64,000 bases of DNA from Gimesia chilikensis (GTDB lineage: Bacteria; Planctomycetota; Planctomycetia; Planctomycetales; Planctomycetaceae), in assembly GCF_007744075.1 (NCBI RefSeq), contig NZ_CP036266.1, forward strand, positions 7,778,564 to 7,842,563. The letters are read 5' to 3'. Position 1 is the stretch's first letter, and each line of letters opens with the position of its first letter. Below are positions 8,252 through 16,464 of this stretch, piece after piece. Under the pieces are notes generated by a model. It had not been told where the DNA came from and did not search any database. It saw only the letters and a program-made list of their open reading frames with translations. The translations under genes and the position numbers were made by a program.

Positions 8252-10519
8252 TCATTCCTGAGATGGTTCATCATCGTAGCGGCCTCCCATCTGATACAGA
8301 GGCAAAAATCGATAGTACACTTCCAGACAGAGTGTGCTGATGGTTGTGGAATAAAGCCGTCCACCATATGGTCCCCAGGGGGGGCGTGGATCCCAGCTAC
8401 CTGCATTTTCTCCACGAGTGACCTGCTCCGAAATTAATAGATCTCGTAAGTCTTCATTCCAGTCCCGCCAGGGTGCTCCTCCATATTGATACATCGCCAG
8501 AGTGCCGTAGTACCAATAGTACAGATTGTATTCTGAGAGGCGTGGAGGGCGATCTGAAATAAACTGAATTGCTTCTCGACAGGCTGGGTTATCCCTCCTG
8601 ATTCCCAGCATCTGTTTGCAAAATAAAGATTCTGCAGTCATCGCCGAGGTCGGCGGGGTAGCAGGCTCCATTAATCGATAGGTTGCCAAGCCATTATTCT
8701 TGCCAAGACTGCGTTCCTTTAAAAATTTCACCATCAGCTGTTTGGTATCGGAGGGGATTGGAATACCGGCAATTTCAGCACTCTTGAGCGCCATCAGTTG
8801 CCAGCCAAACATGCTCATGTCACTTTTCTGCCCTTTGACATAGCGCCATCCTCCATCGTAGGGGTTCTGATTTTCTACGATATAGGCAATGGCTCGCCCC
8901 ACGGCTTCGCGCAGTTGAGGGTTAGACCGTGGATCCGACTGTAATCCATATGCTTCGGCCAAAGCATAGGTCGCCATCGCATGCGAATACATGCGTGCAT
9001 AGTGTGTCGCCTCTCCACCCAGAAAACCATTCGACCGCTGATTCTCGACCATCCAGCCAATCGCCCGTTTGAGGTTATCTGAATAATCTCCCTCTTCCTG
9101 AGTGTATCCGGCCCCGAGAAAGGCCAGAATCGCGAGTGCAGTCAGTCCGGAATCGGCCTGTATCCCTGCATTACGACGGTCAATTCCCTGTTCGTCGATT
9201 CGTACTTTTCCAGCGCCAAATCGATCTGCATCCCAGAATCCGGCTGGTTCCTGATGTGTCGCCAGCCATTTCAAACTCGCTTCCACCGCACGTTCTGATT
9301 CTTCCGTTCCACCAAAGCGTTGAGCGATTTCCTTGCGTTTCGAAAGATTTCTCAATCGATAAGTCGCAGGAATATTTGCTTTGGTACGATTTGAAACCGC
9401 ATCAAAACTGGGACGCATTGCATCTGGTTGTAAACCCGGTCTGTTGATTGTCAGCGGCAACGAACTACGTTCAGCCATCAATCGCTGTGTGTCAGGGTTT
9501 TCCTTACCCGCTGTTGCCTGCGGTGAGGAGCGTTTAACGGTCCCCTGCGATACCGACCGGGTAGATCGAGTTCTTCGACGAGAAAACCTTGGCTCGGTCG
9601 GTGCAGAGTTAGCCTGTGTCTGATTTGTTGCGTCAGTTTCTACTCCCGTCGGTTCAATCTTCAGATTGGACGGAGCAGGTCCGGTCCTGCGGGAAACCAT
9701 GGAATCTTTGGCATTCCGTTCCAGTTTCGATTGCGGATCAACTTGCGCATTCAAGGCCAGCGTCTGTTTTTCGCTGCTGAACGATGGCTGAATTCGATCT
9801 ACGGCCCCGGGCGCTGATTGACGTTTGACATCCTGATTCGTCTGACCTATTCGGATCATTCTACTCCGGTCACGAGAGGTCGAAGGTACCGAGACCTCTG
9901 CCCGGGATTCCGCCGTTGTGTCAGTGATCTCCAAGGGTGCGACTGCCTGAATTTTCTTTTGGCTGACGCTCTCTCGTTCTACCCGGGCGGGTGTGATCGG
10001 TAAATCGGCCTCCGAGATCAGATCAGGCATCGGCATTTCCGAGATTTCCTGGGGAAGTTCTTTCTCAGGTGGTGCCATCAAAGGATCAAATTCGGGACGC
10101 GTGAGTTCGATACGGGATAATTCCTGTTTCTCAGGCTGCTGCAACTGATCCCAGACAGGAGTGTTCCCCGGCTCCTTGTTTTTGTTGGTCTCCGTACTTT
10201 CAGCCTGAAGCGTGAATTTCTGCTGATCTTTTTCTTTTCGCTCACGTTCCTCAGCCAACTCTGCTTTACTCAGAGACTGGGGGGCCTGTTCAGGCCAGAG
10301 TGTGACGACCCCCAGGGACAAAGACAAATGCACGATTATCGAAAACAAGAGTGCCTTGGATGATGCATTACTGTCTCCCCAGCGCGTCACCAGCATCGAG
10401 AGCAGATGGATGGATGCGAATAATGCTGCCAGGATGAGGATACCCCACAGAATCTGCTCAAACGTGATGGCACGTCCTGACAGAATTCTTTCGATGAGGT
10501 TATGCAGTCGATCGTTCAT
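8252..10519 (-). CDS. Large membrane protein with C-terminal prenyltransferase/squalene-cyclase-like toroid
   Basis: 755 residues. Two N-terminal transmembrane segments (about 22-45 and 55-76) are followed by a long polar, Pro/Ser/Arg-rich linker (about 80-400) and a C-terminal alpha/alpha-toroid (about 405-745) with repeats of the terpenoid-cyclase/prenyltransferase type (for example AVEASLKWLATHQEPAGFWD and AIGWMVENQ). I do not see a squalene-cyclase DxDD catalytic motif, so it may be a binding domain rather than an enzyme. The ATG overlaps the stop of the upstream exbD by 4 bases, implying coupled translation. The layout recalls TonB-like energy transfer, with a toroid in place of a TonB C-terminus; that role is my inference. 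Confidence 0.75.
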   Translation of the reverse strand: MNDRLHNLIERILSGRAITFEQILWGILILAALFASIHLLSMLVTRWGDSNASSKALLFSIIVHLSLSLGVVTLWPEQAPQSLSKAELAEERERKEKDQQKFTLQAESTETNKNKEPGNTPVWDQLQQPEKQELSRIELTRPEFDPLMAPPEKELPQEISEMPMPDLISEADLPITPARVERESVSQKKIQAVAPLEITDTTAESRAEVSVPSTSRDRSRMIRIGQTNQDVKRQSAPGAVDRIQPSFSSEKQTLALNAQVDPQSKLERNAKDSMVSRRTGPAPSNLKIEPTGVETDATNQTQANSAPTEPRFSRRRTRSTRSVSQGTVKRSSPQATAGKENPDTQRLMAERSSLPLTINRPGLQPDAMRPSFDAVSNRTKANIPATYRLRNLSKRKEIAQRFGGTEESERAVEASLKWLATHQEPAGFWDADRFGAGKVRIDEQGIDRRNAGIQADSGLTALAILAFLGAGYTQEEGDYSDNLKRAIGWMVENQRSNGFLGGEATHYARMYSHAMATYALAEAYGLQSDPRSNPQLREAVGRAIAYIVENQNPYDGGWRYVKGQKSDMSMFGWQLMALKSAEIAGIPIPSDTKQLMVKFLKERSLGKNNGLATYRLMEPATPPTSAMTAESLFCKQMLGIRRDNPACREAIQFISDRPPRLSEYNLYYWYYGTLAMYQYGGAPWRDWNEDLRDLLISEQVTRGENAGSWDPRPPWGPYGGRLYSTTISTLCLEVYYRFLPLYQMGGRYDDEPSQE

Positions 10520-10938
10520 TTTGAGGATTCGTCACTCAATCGATTCGCTAAGGAGACAGACCGGATATTAACTCGATGACAGACATCCAGAACATTCATC
10601 ACATTCTGGTAAGGCCCCGTAGAATCCCCTCTGATAACTACAGACTGTCCAGGAAAATTCTTAACGGCCTCTTTCAAAGCTGTCTCCAGCTCTGCCAGCG
10701 TCTTCTTTTCTCCCTGAAGTGTGACTTCACCATTCTGGCTTACATTGACTATGATATCATCAGGAAGGTTGGTCAGTGGTTTCGCATCAGTCACTGTTGG
10801 GAGTTGAATGTCATACTGACGCTCCATTTCAGTGAACTGTGTACCAACCATGAAGAAGATGATCAGCAAAAATACAATGTCAATCATGGGGGTTAAATCG
10901 AGCTTGGGCTCTTCAACGGTCCCCGTTTTTAGCGGCAT
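10516..10938 (-). CDS. ExbD/TolR-type biopolymer transport protein
   Basis: 140-residue inner-membrane protein of the ExbD/TolR family. One transmembrane segment (about 17-34) contains the essential proton-pathway aspartate Asp20 in LTPMIDIVFLLIIFF, followed by a periplasmic domain. ExbD works with ExbB to harness the proton gradient. No ExbB-like gene is adjacent. Its stop codon overlaps the start of the toroid protein, so the two are probably one functional unit. Promoter must lie in 10939-11110. Confidence 0.9.
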   Translation of the reverse strand: MPLKTGTVEEPKLDLTPMIDIVFLLIIFFMVGTQFTEMERQYDIQLPTVTDAKPLTNLPDDIIVNVSQNGEVTLQGEKKTLAELETALKEAVKNFPGQSVVIRGDSTGPYQNVMNVLDVCHRVNIRSVSLANRLSDESSK

Positions 10939-11209
10939 CTTCAGGTTCCTGTTCGAAGCTGTGTGATCCCTGAAAACAGGGATTCTCGCCCCGGAATTCA
11001 GACGGATATGGTCTTTTATACTTTATGCGAAGAGTTATATTTGTTTCAACAGGTGAATTTTCAGAGAGCTTCTGATTCTTCAATACATACTACCACTTGG
11101 GTCATCTGTTTTGATTGACTCTAATGACCCTATTCCTGTTTCCGTGTCATTTTTTACAGGAACTGCTCGAGATGGAAACGACGTTTTCCAGAAATCACTT
11201 TCAGGTAAC

Positions 11210-12148
11210 ATGTTAAGTAAAATAATAACCAGTCTGGACAGATTCTCACACCCCGATGAGCTCACATATGAGGGGCAAAACACATTATCTCTGACTGGTT
11301 CTATCCGCCATCTACCCAAGAAGGCGTTATTATTGATCAATTCTCTCAGTCTGGATGCCCCCCTGGTTGCCATTACCTGGCTCTGGTGCTTCTCTCGCAT
11401 ATACAATTGCTCCGTCATTCCAGCCCACTACTACATATTATTTAGTGTCACCTGGCTGGCCTATTCCGGAGATCGACTGCTGGACACGCTGAGAACCCCT
11501 GGGAGCATTAGAAATACTCCGCGCCACCGGTTTACCTCTCAGCATTTCATACTTTTACTTGGACTCTGGTTACTTATAGCCACGTTTTCCGTTTGTTTCC
11601 TGCTGGTGGCAATTAACTCGACAGAATTGAAGTGGGGCTTTTGCCTGTTATCAGTACTGGTATTGTATTTCGCGAGTTGCTATTGTTTCCCTCATCTGGC
11701 AAGAAGATTTCTGCCGAGAGAATTTCTGGTTGGAATATTTTTTTCCATCGCAATCCATTTCTTTATAGTGGTCCAACAAGCAGCCTGGACTCCTTACTAT
11801 TTCTGGACCGGCTTCAGTTTCTTTGCTATCTGCACTTTGAACTGCCTTGCAATCTCCCGCTGGGAGTTTACTTCCGATTTAGAAGCCCGGGAAGTAACTT
11901 TTTTTACCAGCAGTCCTGCACGGCTACAGCAGTTTCATTATCTACTGTTCGTCTTTCTCATTCTTCAGTCAGTCATTTCTGTATTAATGATGTGGAAGCA
12001 ACAGATACCAGCGTTCGAACTATCCCTCCTCTTAAGCACGTTACTCTTGATCGGACTGGATCGCGGAACTGTCAGTTCACGCTTAAAACCAGTTTTAGCA
12101 GATCTGGCACTACTAACTCCCTGGTTAATCCTGAGTATTGTATCATGA
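11210..12148 (+). CDS. Polytopic membrane protein, possibly UbiA-like
   Basis: About 312 residues with roughly eight hydrophobic segments. The sequence YSGDRLLDTLR in an early loop resembles the Asp-rich first motif of UbiA-type prenyltransferases, but a second Asp-rich motif is unclear, so I do not name it firmly. I prefer the ATG at 11210; the longer frame would use TTG at 11111. Its TGA overlaps the ATG of the next gene by 4 bases, so membrane protein and methyltransferase are coupled. A prenyl-lipid or quinone-modifying pair is possible but only an inference. Confidence 0.6.
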   Translation: MLSKIITSLDRFSHPDELTYEGQNTLSLTGSIRHLPKKALLLINSLSLDAPLVAITWLWCFSRIYNCSVIPAHYYILFSVTWLAYSGDRLLDTLRTPGSIRNTPRHRFTSQHFILLLGLWLLIATFSVCFLLVAINSTELKWGFCLLSVLVLYFASCYCFPHLARRFLPREFLVGIFFSIAIHFFIVVQQAAWTPYYFWTGFSFFAICTLNCLAISRWEFTSDLEAREVTFFTSSPARLQQFHYLLFVFLILQSVISVLMMWKQQIPAFELSLLLSTLLLIGLDRGTVSSRLKPVLADLALLTPWLILSIVS

Positions 12149-12786
12149 ATTTCAATCGGGTCGCTCCCTGCTTTGAGCGATTGGAGAAGATTGTATTTAG
12201 AAATCAGATGCAACTTTGCCGCACCGTGTATTTAACTGAGTTATCCCACGTTGAAAAAGTAGCTTTGATCGGTGAGGGTGATGGCCGGTTTCTCCTGGAA
12301 TTCCTGAAACAGACAAACTGCCCTCAAGTGCATTACATCGATTCCAGTCAAGTCATGCTGGATTTAGCGCAAGCTCGCATAAACAAACAGTTTCCCGAGG
12401 CACGACCACGCGTTCGCTTTTATAAATGTGATCTCTCCAAAGAAAACATGCCAGAAGATCATTATAATCTGGTCGTAACAAACTTCTTTCTCGATGTCTT
12501 TAACGAACCGACACTCAGCCAGAGCATTACCAGAATCGCTGATTCCTGCTGCAATGATGGGATCTGGTTATATGCAGACTTTCAGGTAGCAGGTAGCAGG
12601 CTCCAACAACTACGTGCAACTTTCTGGCTGAAAACCATGTATCTTTTCTTTAAAGTGGTCTCAAACATTCAGGCCCCTGCCCTGATCGATCCCGCACCGC
12701 TCTTGGAAGCGCATGGTTTTCGAGTCATTCAGCAGACGGAGTTTGCACATGGCTTAATGCGGGCCGAATTCAGACGTCGTACCTGA
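12145..12786 (+). CDS. Class I SAM-dependent methyltransferase
   Basis: 213 residues from the ATG at 12145, which overlaps the previous stop codon (ATGA). The glycine-rich SAM-binding loop is VALIGEGDGRFL, followed by the acidic residue at the end of strand 2 (YIDSSQVMLDLA) and a motif-IV-like NLVVTNFFLDVF. No substrate signature recognised. The coupling to a polytopic membrane protein suggests a lipid or membrane-associated substrate. The in-frame open region continues upstream to 11632 but there it only shadows the membrane protein gene. Confidence 0.8.
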   Translation: MNFNRVAPCFERLEKIVFRNQMQLCRTVYLTELSHVEKVALIGEGDGRFLLEFLKQTNCPQVHYIDSSQVMLDLAQARINKQFPEARPRVRFYKCDLSKENMPEDHYNLVVTNFFLDVFNEPTLSQSITRIADSCCNDGIWLYADFQVAGSRLQQLRATFWLKTMYLFFKVVSNIQAPALIDPAPLLEAHGFRVIQQTEFAHGLMRAEFRRRT

Positions 12787-12804
12787 CTCCAGTTATATGC
12801 CAAG

Positions 12805-13638
12805 TCACTCAGAAACCGTTTTCAGAAATGAAAAATCGATCGTACTCGCAAGCAAAAAAAGAATCTGAAACAGTGAGGCCAGCCCTTCCAGATGTACGTC
12901 GGTCACAGTTGTATCATGATCTTCAAGTTTTCGCATCACCCAGTAAATCACCAGCCCAGACACGACGAGGGCTGGCGCCAGATCACGTAACGCAAGCCAA
13001 CTCCCGGCCATAATCACGACAATCAAAAAACAGCTTCCATAAGCCAGCTGTTTCAAAGAAAGCGGATATCTGGGGTTCACCCACCGAGCGGTATCATCCT
13101 GCGCCTGCACAACACTGATGGAAAACGGAATAATCCAGGTCCCCAGTGCAATTGAGATCAGAATCAAAATCGAAGGTGGAAGCAAAGAATCAGATTCGGC
13201 ATAGAGCTGATAAAACAAGCTGACACGGAGCAGCATGAATACAATCGTCAACACGAAAAGATTACCAGCTGAACCAGAAGTCCCGCGCTGACTCAGAAAT
13301 TCGCGACACTGGGGAATTGATTCTGGCACAAAGGTGCGTAAAAACAATAACTCCAGTGAAGCAACCAGTAGTACGGCAACTTCCAGGGGCCAGAGAAACT
13401 GTAACAGAGCGAGCAGTACAGTGACTACCAACCCCAGCGTAAATCCTGCCAGGGGGAGCAATGCCGTACTCCGCGTTTCAATGCGGTCTCTCCGATCACG
13501 ATGCAGAACCAGAACTCGAATCCGAAAGAACCGCTGCATCGCTTCAAAGAACGCAACGATCGAGTCTACCCAGTCAGTTTCATCCTGACTGCCAGGTTTA
13601 CCGCTGGGATGTTCCTCTGGTGTGGGGGGCGAATTCAT
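12805..13638 (-). CDS. Polytopic membrane protein of unknown function
   Basis: About 277 residues. A proline-rich cytoplasmic start (MNSPPTPEEHPSG) is followed by an amphipathic stretch and about six transmembrane segments. I chose the ATG at 13638, with GAGAGG upstream, over a TTG at 13692. It converges with the methyltransferase gene 18 bases away. No family recognised. Confidence 0.65.
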   Translation of the reverse strand: MNSPPTPEEHPSGKPGSQDETDWVDSIVAFFEAMQRFFRIRVLVLHRDRRDRIETRSTALLPLAGFTLGLVVTVLLALLQFLWPLEVAVLLVASLELLFLRTFVPESIPQCREFLSQRGTSGSAGNLFVLTIVFMLLRVSLFYQLYAESDSLLPPSILILISIALGTWIIPFSISVVQAQDDTARWVNPRYPLSLKQLAYGSCFLIVVIMAGSWLALRDLAPALVVSGLVIYWVMRKLEDHDTTVTDVHLEGLASLFQILFLLASTIDFSFLKTVSE

Positions 13639-13702
13639 CGGTCGAGCCCTCTCATTTGGATTCCTGCTGATCTGCCATTCGGTAACTTTCAATGCGCAAG
13701 AA

Positions 13703-13729
13703 CAGAGCCCCCATGAAATGAGGGCCCTG
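13703..13729 (-). terminator. Probable terminator hairpin
   Basis: Arms 13703-13714 and 13718-13729 pair at 10 of 12 positions around a 3-base loop and are GC-rich. The hairpin lies just downstream of the minus-strand gene ending at 13758. The T-rich tail on the minus strand is weak (TGTTCTTG), so efficiency is uncertain. Confidence 0.45.
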
Positions 13730-13757
13730 CTTTGAAATTTATAACTCTTACTTCAGT

Positions 13758-15407
13758 TTATTTAGTTGCATATCGCAGATCCATCAGCATCTGAGTGATG
13801 CGGACAGCTGTTTCCTGCAACTGATATTTTTCATGAGTTTCGCAACGCGAAATTTTTTCATGCACCTGAAACCAGTTTTCGAACAGTTCGTTACTCTTGG
13901 ATCGAACCAGACTCATAGAAACGGGCTGCATCAGAACAATACGATGCAGTTCATGTGCAGTGTTCGAAAATTTCCGCATGGAATTCTGAGTTGACTGTCG
14001 GAATGAGGGAGACTCAGTTGCCAGCCACTGCTCAGCGATCAGAGACAACTGAGTGCTCTGTGCTTCCAGGGCGACAACCAGTTTCGCCATATCAATACTG
14101 TCGGAAGGAGTCTCCATTCTCAGTGCAATTCGCAATGCATTGATTGAGTTGTCAACCTTGTCAAGCAATTGCAGTGCAGCTGGGCTTTCGACAGTATGGA
14201 ACATCGCGGAGAAATCTTTCCAGGAAGATTCAATGTACTGGAAAGAGGTAATCAGATTGGCAGATGACTCATTATGATTGACAGTGTCGATCAGGTTCTC
14301 GACAGTACCATAGAATTCATCGGAAGTCGCCAGATAATTAGCGGGAGGCAGACTGATAAGCAGACGCAGTGTTGCACGACGATAAAATTCATCGACATCA
14401 CGTTTCAGAGCCTCTGTCAAGTGTGCCACTTCCTGCAGATTGGCGCCATCCTGAGGCAACCAGAGCAGTTCCTGAATCGAACGATCCTGCTGGACAACAC
14501 GCTGAATACCACGACTCAAAATGCGGTTATGGTACGAACGCAACCGGGTTGCGTATGTATTCCACGCATCGCGGAATGCCAGGTACTCTCGCTTGATCGA
14601 ATCATAACTCTGCCGATCAATGATCAGATTTGTCACCTGAATCATCCGCTGTTCAATTTCCTGGCCCTGTCTTACCAGTTCCAGACGTTGCGGCTCGCGA
14701 GACAGCTCGAACTCTACATCCTGAATCAAGATGCCGAGAGCATTGCTCAAAGCCGATGTCTGCCGCAGAAGATCCGTTCTTTTAAGCTGAGGACCAGTCT
14801 GGAGCAAGTCTCCCAGTTTACGATCAGCAGCATTCATACTGGCAATCAGATTCTGTGACTGACGATCCAGTCCTCGTACCTGATCCAGTTGCAGAGAAAC
14901 AACTCGCCAAAGCTGATCGATCTCACCATATTCAGCTGCTATCTGGCTCACATCATTAGTCCGACGGACGCGATCAGCCAGAATTGAAGCACGTGCCCGT
15001 ACTTTCAAAACATCGGCAACATATTCTCTTACTCCTGGCACCTGATACATCACACGGTTCAGTTGTATTGCCAGATCTGAAGAATCTCTCGCAAACTGAT
15101 TCAGAGTATCTCTGACCTCATTGATGTTCACACGAGAGAGATTCAGTTGCGGAGCAGGAGGCATATCGAGACCAGACGGCTTGTACTCTCGATCTCGAGT
15201 TGCGAGTTCAGATTTTTCCAGCAAGCGGAGCAGGTCATTGACCAGCTTGCTGTTGTCGTCATTCGGTGATTGTGCAAATGCACTCGAATAAGAACCGGTT
15301 ACGACGAAACCGGAGAGGACCAGCATTAACAGAACGCGAGGTCCAAAAGACAACATGTCCTTACGTTTCTTGTGGTGATTAGTAGTGTGGTGGTAGCGGG
15401 AATACAT
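13758..15407 (-). CDS. Exported helical protein of unknown function
   Basis: 549 residues with a long basic N-terminus (KKRKD), a signal peptide core (about 19-40, PRVLLMLVLSGFVVTG) and a likely cleavage after SSAFA. The rest is almost entirely helical, with many Gln, Arg and Leu heptads and no transmembrane segment, so it is probably periplasmic. GAAAGGA 8 bases upstream supports the ATG at 15407. No domain recognised. It stands alone on the minus strand, divergent from csrA. Confidence 0.7.
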   Translation of the reverse strand: MYSRYHHTTNHHKKRKDMLSFGPRVLLMLVLSGFVVTGSYSSAFAQSPNDDNSKLVNDLLRLLEKSELATRDREYKPSGLDMPPAPQLNLSRVNINEVRDTLNQFARDSSDLAIQLNRVMYQVPGVREYVADVLKVRARASILADRVRRTNDVSQIAAEYGEIDQLWRVVSLQLDQVRGLDRQSQNLIASMNAADRKLGDLLQTGPQLKRTDLLRQTSALSNALGILIQDVEFELSREPQRLELVRQGQEIEQRMIQVTNLIIDRQSYDSIKREYLAFRDAWNTYATRLRSYHNRILSRGIQRVVQQDRSIQELLWLPQDGANLQEVAHLTEALKRDVDEFYRRATLRLLISLPPANYLATSDEFYGTVENLIDTVNHNESSANLITSFQYIESSWKDFSAMFHTVESPAALQLLDKVDNSINALRIALRMETPSDSIDMAKLVVALEAQSTQLSLIAEQWLATESPSFRQSTQNSMRKFSNTAHELHRIVLMQPVSMSLVRSKSNELFENWFQVHEKISRCETHEKYQLQETAVRITQMLMDLRYATK

Positions 15408-16002
15408 TCACACAATCCTTTCTCGTGAATTCTTTGGCTTGGTAAACATGTGCCTTCCATGACAATCGCTTGATCAGCCTCAGTCAGTTTCACCGATGAC
15501 AACATCTGAACCAAGTGGGCCCGTTCAGATTGGCAGCTTAACTCCAGATAGGACGAACTGCTGATGAGAGGTAGCCTGAAATTTTCATATCGGCCTCGAC
15601 GACTGAACCAGACTGATCAGGCGGCGAAGTTTACTGGTTTTGGAAATTACGTCAAGACCATGCTTTGAGTCCACCAGCGTTTAGTCCCCGTCTTCTGACT
15701 GTTATCAAAAATGGCTCACCATCATCTCTCATGCCAGCCCAACTGTAAGGCTGGGAAAACAACACAAAGTCTCCCGCCTGCGTCCCATTTGTCGAATATA
15801 GAGTCTTGTAAAATCAGTTTCCTGTAATCATAAAATGGACGCACTATAGTTTGATCCATTGTAACTTTGGGACCGTATATGTTGTTGTTGTCAATATTAC
15901 ACTGGCAAACAGCCAGCATTTTTGAAGCATATTTTTTATCATATTCGATAAACCACTATAATCAAGCGTGTTACAAACACATCAACATGTCGCACAATTG
16001 AT
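15408..16002. other. Intergenic region upstream of csrA
   Basis: About 600 bases between the exported helical protein (minus) and csrA (plus). It holds a perfect 6-base stem hairpin at 15734-15754 (CCAGCC / GGCTGG, 9-base loop) with no T-run. I see no gene with coding character. The 3' end becomes AT-rich ahead of the sigma-54 type promoter. Confidence 0.5.
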
Positions 16003-16018
16003 TGGCACGCCGAATGCT
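16003..16018 (+). promoter_or_regulatory. Sigma-54 (-24/-12) promoter match upstream of csrA
   Basis: TGGCACG at 16003-16009, four spacer bases, then ATGCT at 16014-16018. This matches the consensus TGGCACG-N4-TTGCW at all but one position and has the required 12-base GG-to-GC spacing. Transcription would begin near 16029, leaving a leader of about 80 bases before the csrA start. If real, csrA transcription needs an enhancer-binding activator. Confidence 0.6.
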
Positions 16019-16109
16019 CAAGAGTATAAACAGCCACTTTTAACTAACAGCATGACATCATTCTGATCTTTGTATCTACATGATGTTTCATCAGAACAGG
16101 AGAAATTCA

Positions 16110-16334
16110 ATGTTGGTATTAACCAGAAAACGAGATGAAGTAATTCAGATTGGCGAAGACATTGTCATCAAGATTTTGAAGACCGGCAAAGGGGCAATCA
16201 AAATCGGAATTGAAGCTCCCGGTAACGTTCGCGTCATTCGGGGTGAATTACTGGAGACCGAGAATTCACCTGAGCACCTGAGTGCCATGAATTCAGAAAG
16301 CATCAACCAGGGTTTAAATGCTCAATGTGCCTGA
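16110..16334 (+). CDS. csrA: Carbon storage regulator CsrA
   Basis: RNA-binding global regulator that binds GGA motifs in mRNA leaders. The 74-residue protein begins MLVLTRKRDEVIQIG and has the signature IGIEAPGNVRVIRGE, with the RNA-contacting Arg in its C-terminal strand. The ATG at 16110 has AGGAG 9 bases upstream; an earlier ATG at 16080 would add 10 residues absent from the family. The C-terminal extension (about residues 50-74) is not conserved. It is preceded by a sigma-54 type promoter match. In other bacteria CsrA controls motility, storage and biofilm genes; targets here are unknown. Confidence 0.95.
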   Translation: MLVLTRKRDEVIQIGEDIVIKILKTGKGAIKIGIEAPGNVRVIRGELLETENSPEHLSAMNSESINQGLNAQCA

Positions 16335-16464
16335 AGAGGCAAGAGTGGGACGGCACACATTAGGTGAGCTGTTAATTTTCATATTTTTATTCCGTTAAGC
16401 CATCATAGAGGAAGTTGATAGGCCGGGCATCAAAGTCGCCAGACGACTGAAATCGGAGGGGATC

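Noticed and set aside
14274-14858. 194-residue open frame on the plus strand
   Set aside because: Antisense to the exported helical protein gene, no ribosome site or family features.
15734-15754. Perfect hairpin CCAGCC/GGCTGG
   Set aside because: No T-run on either strand, so not called a terminator; may be chance.
15722-15919. 65-residue frame upstream of csrA
   Set aside because: No family features or ribosome site, and the region is otherwise non-coding.
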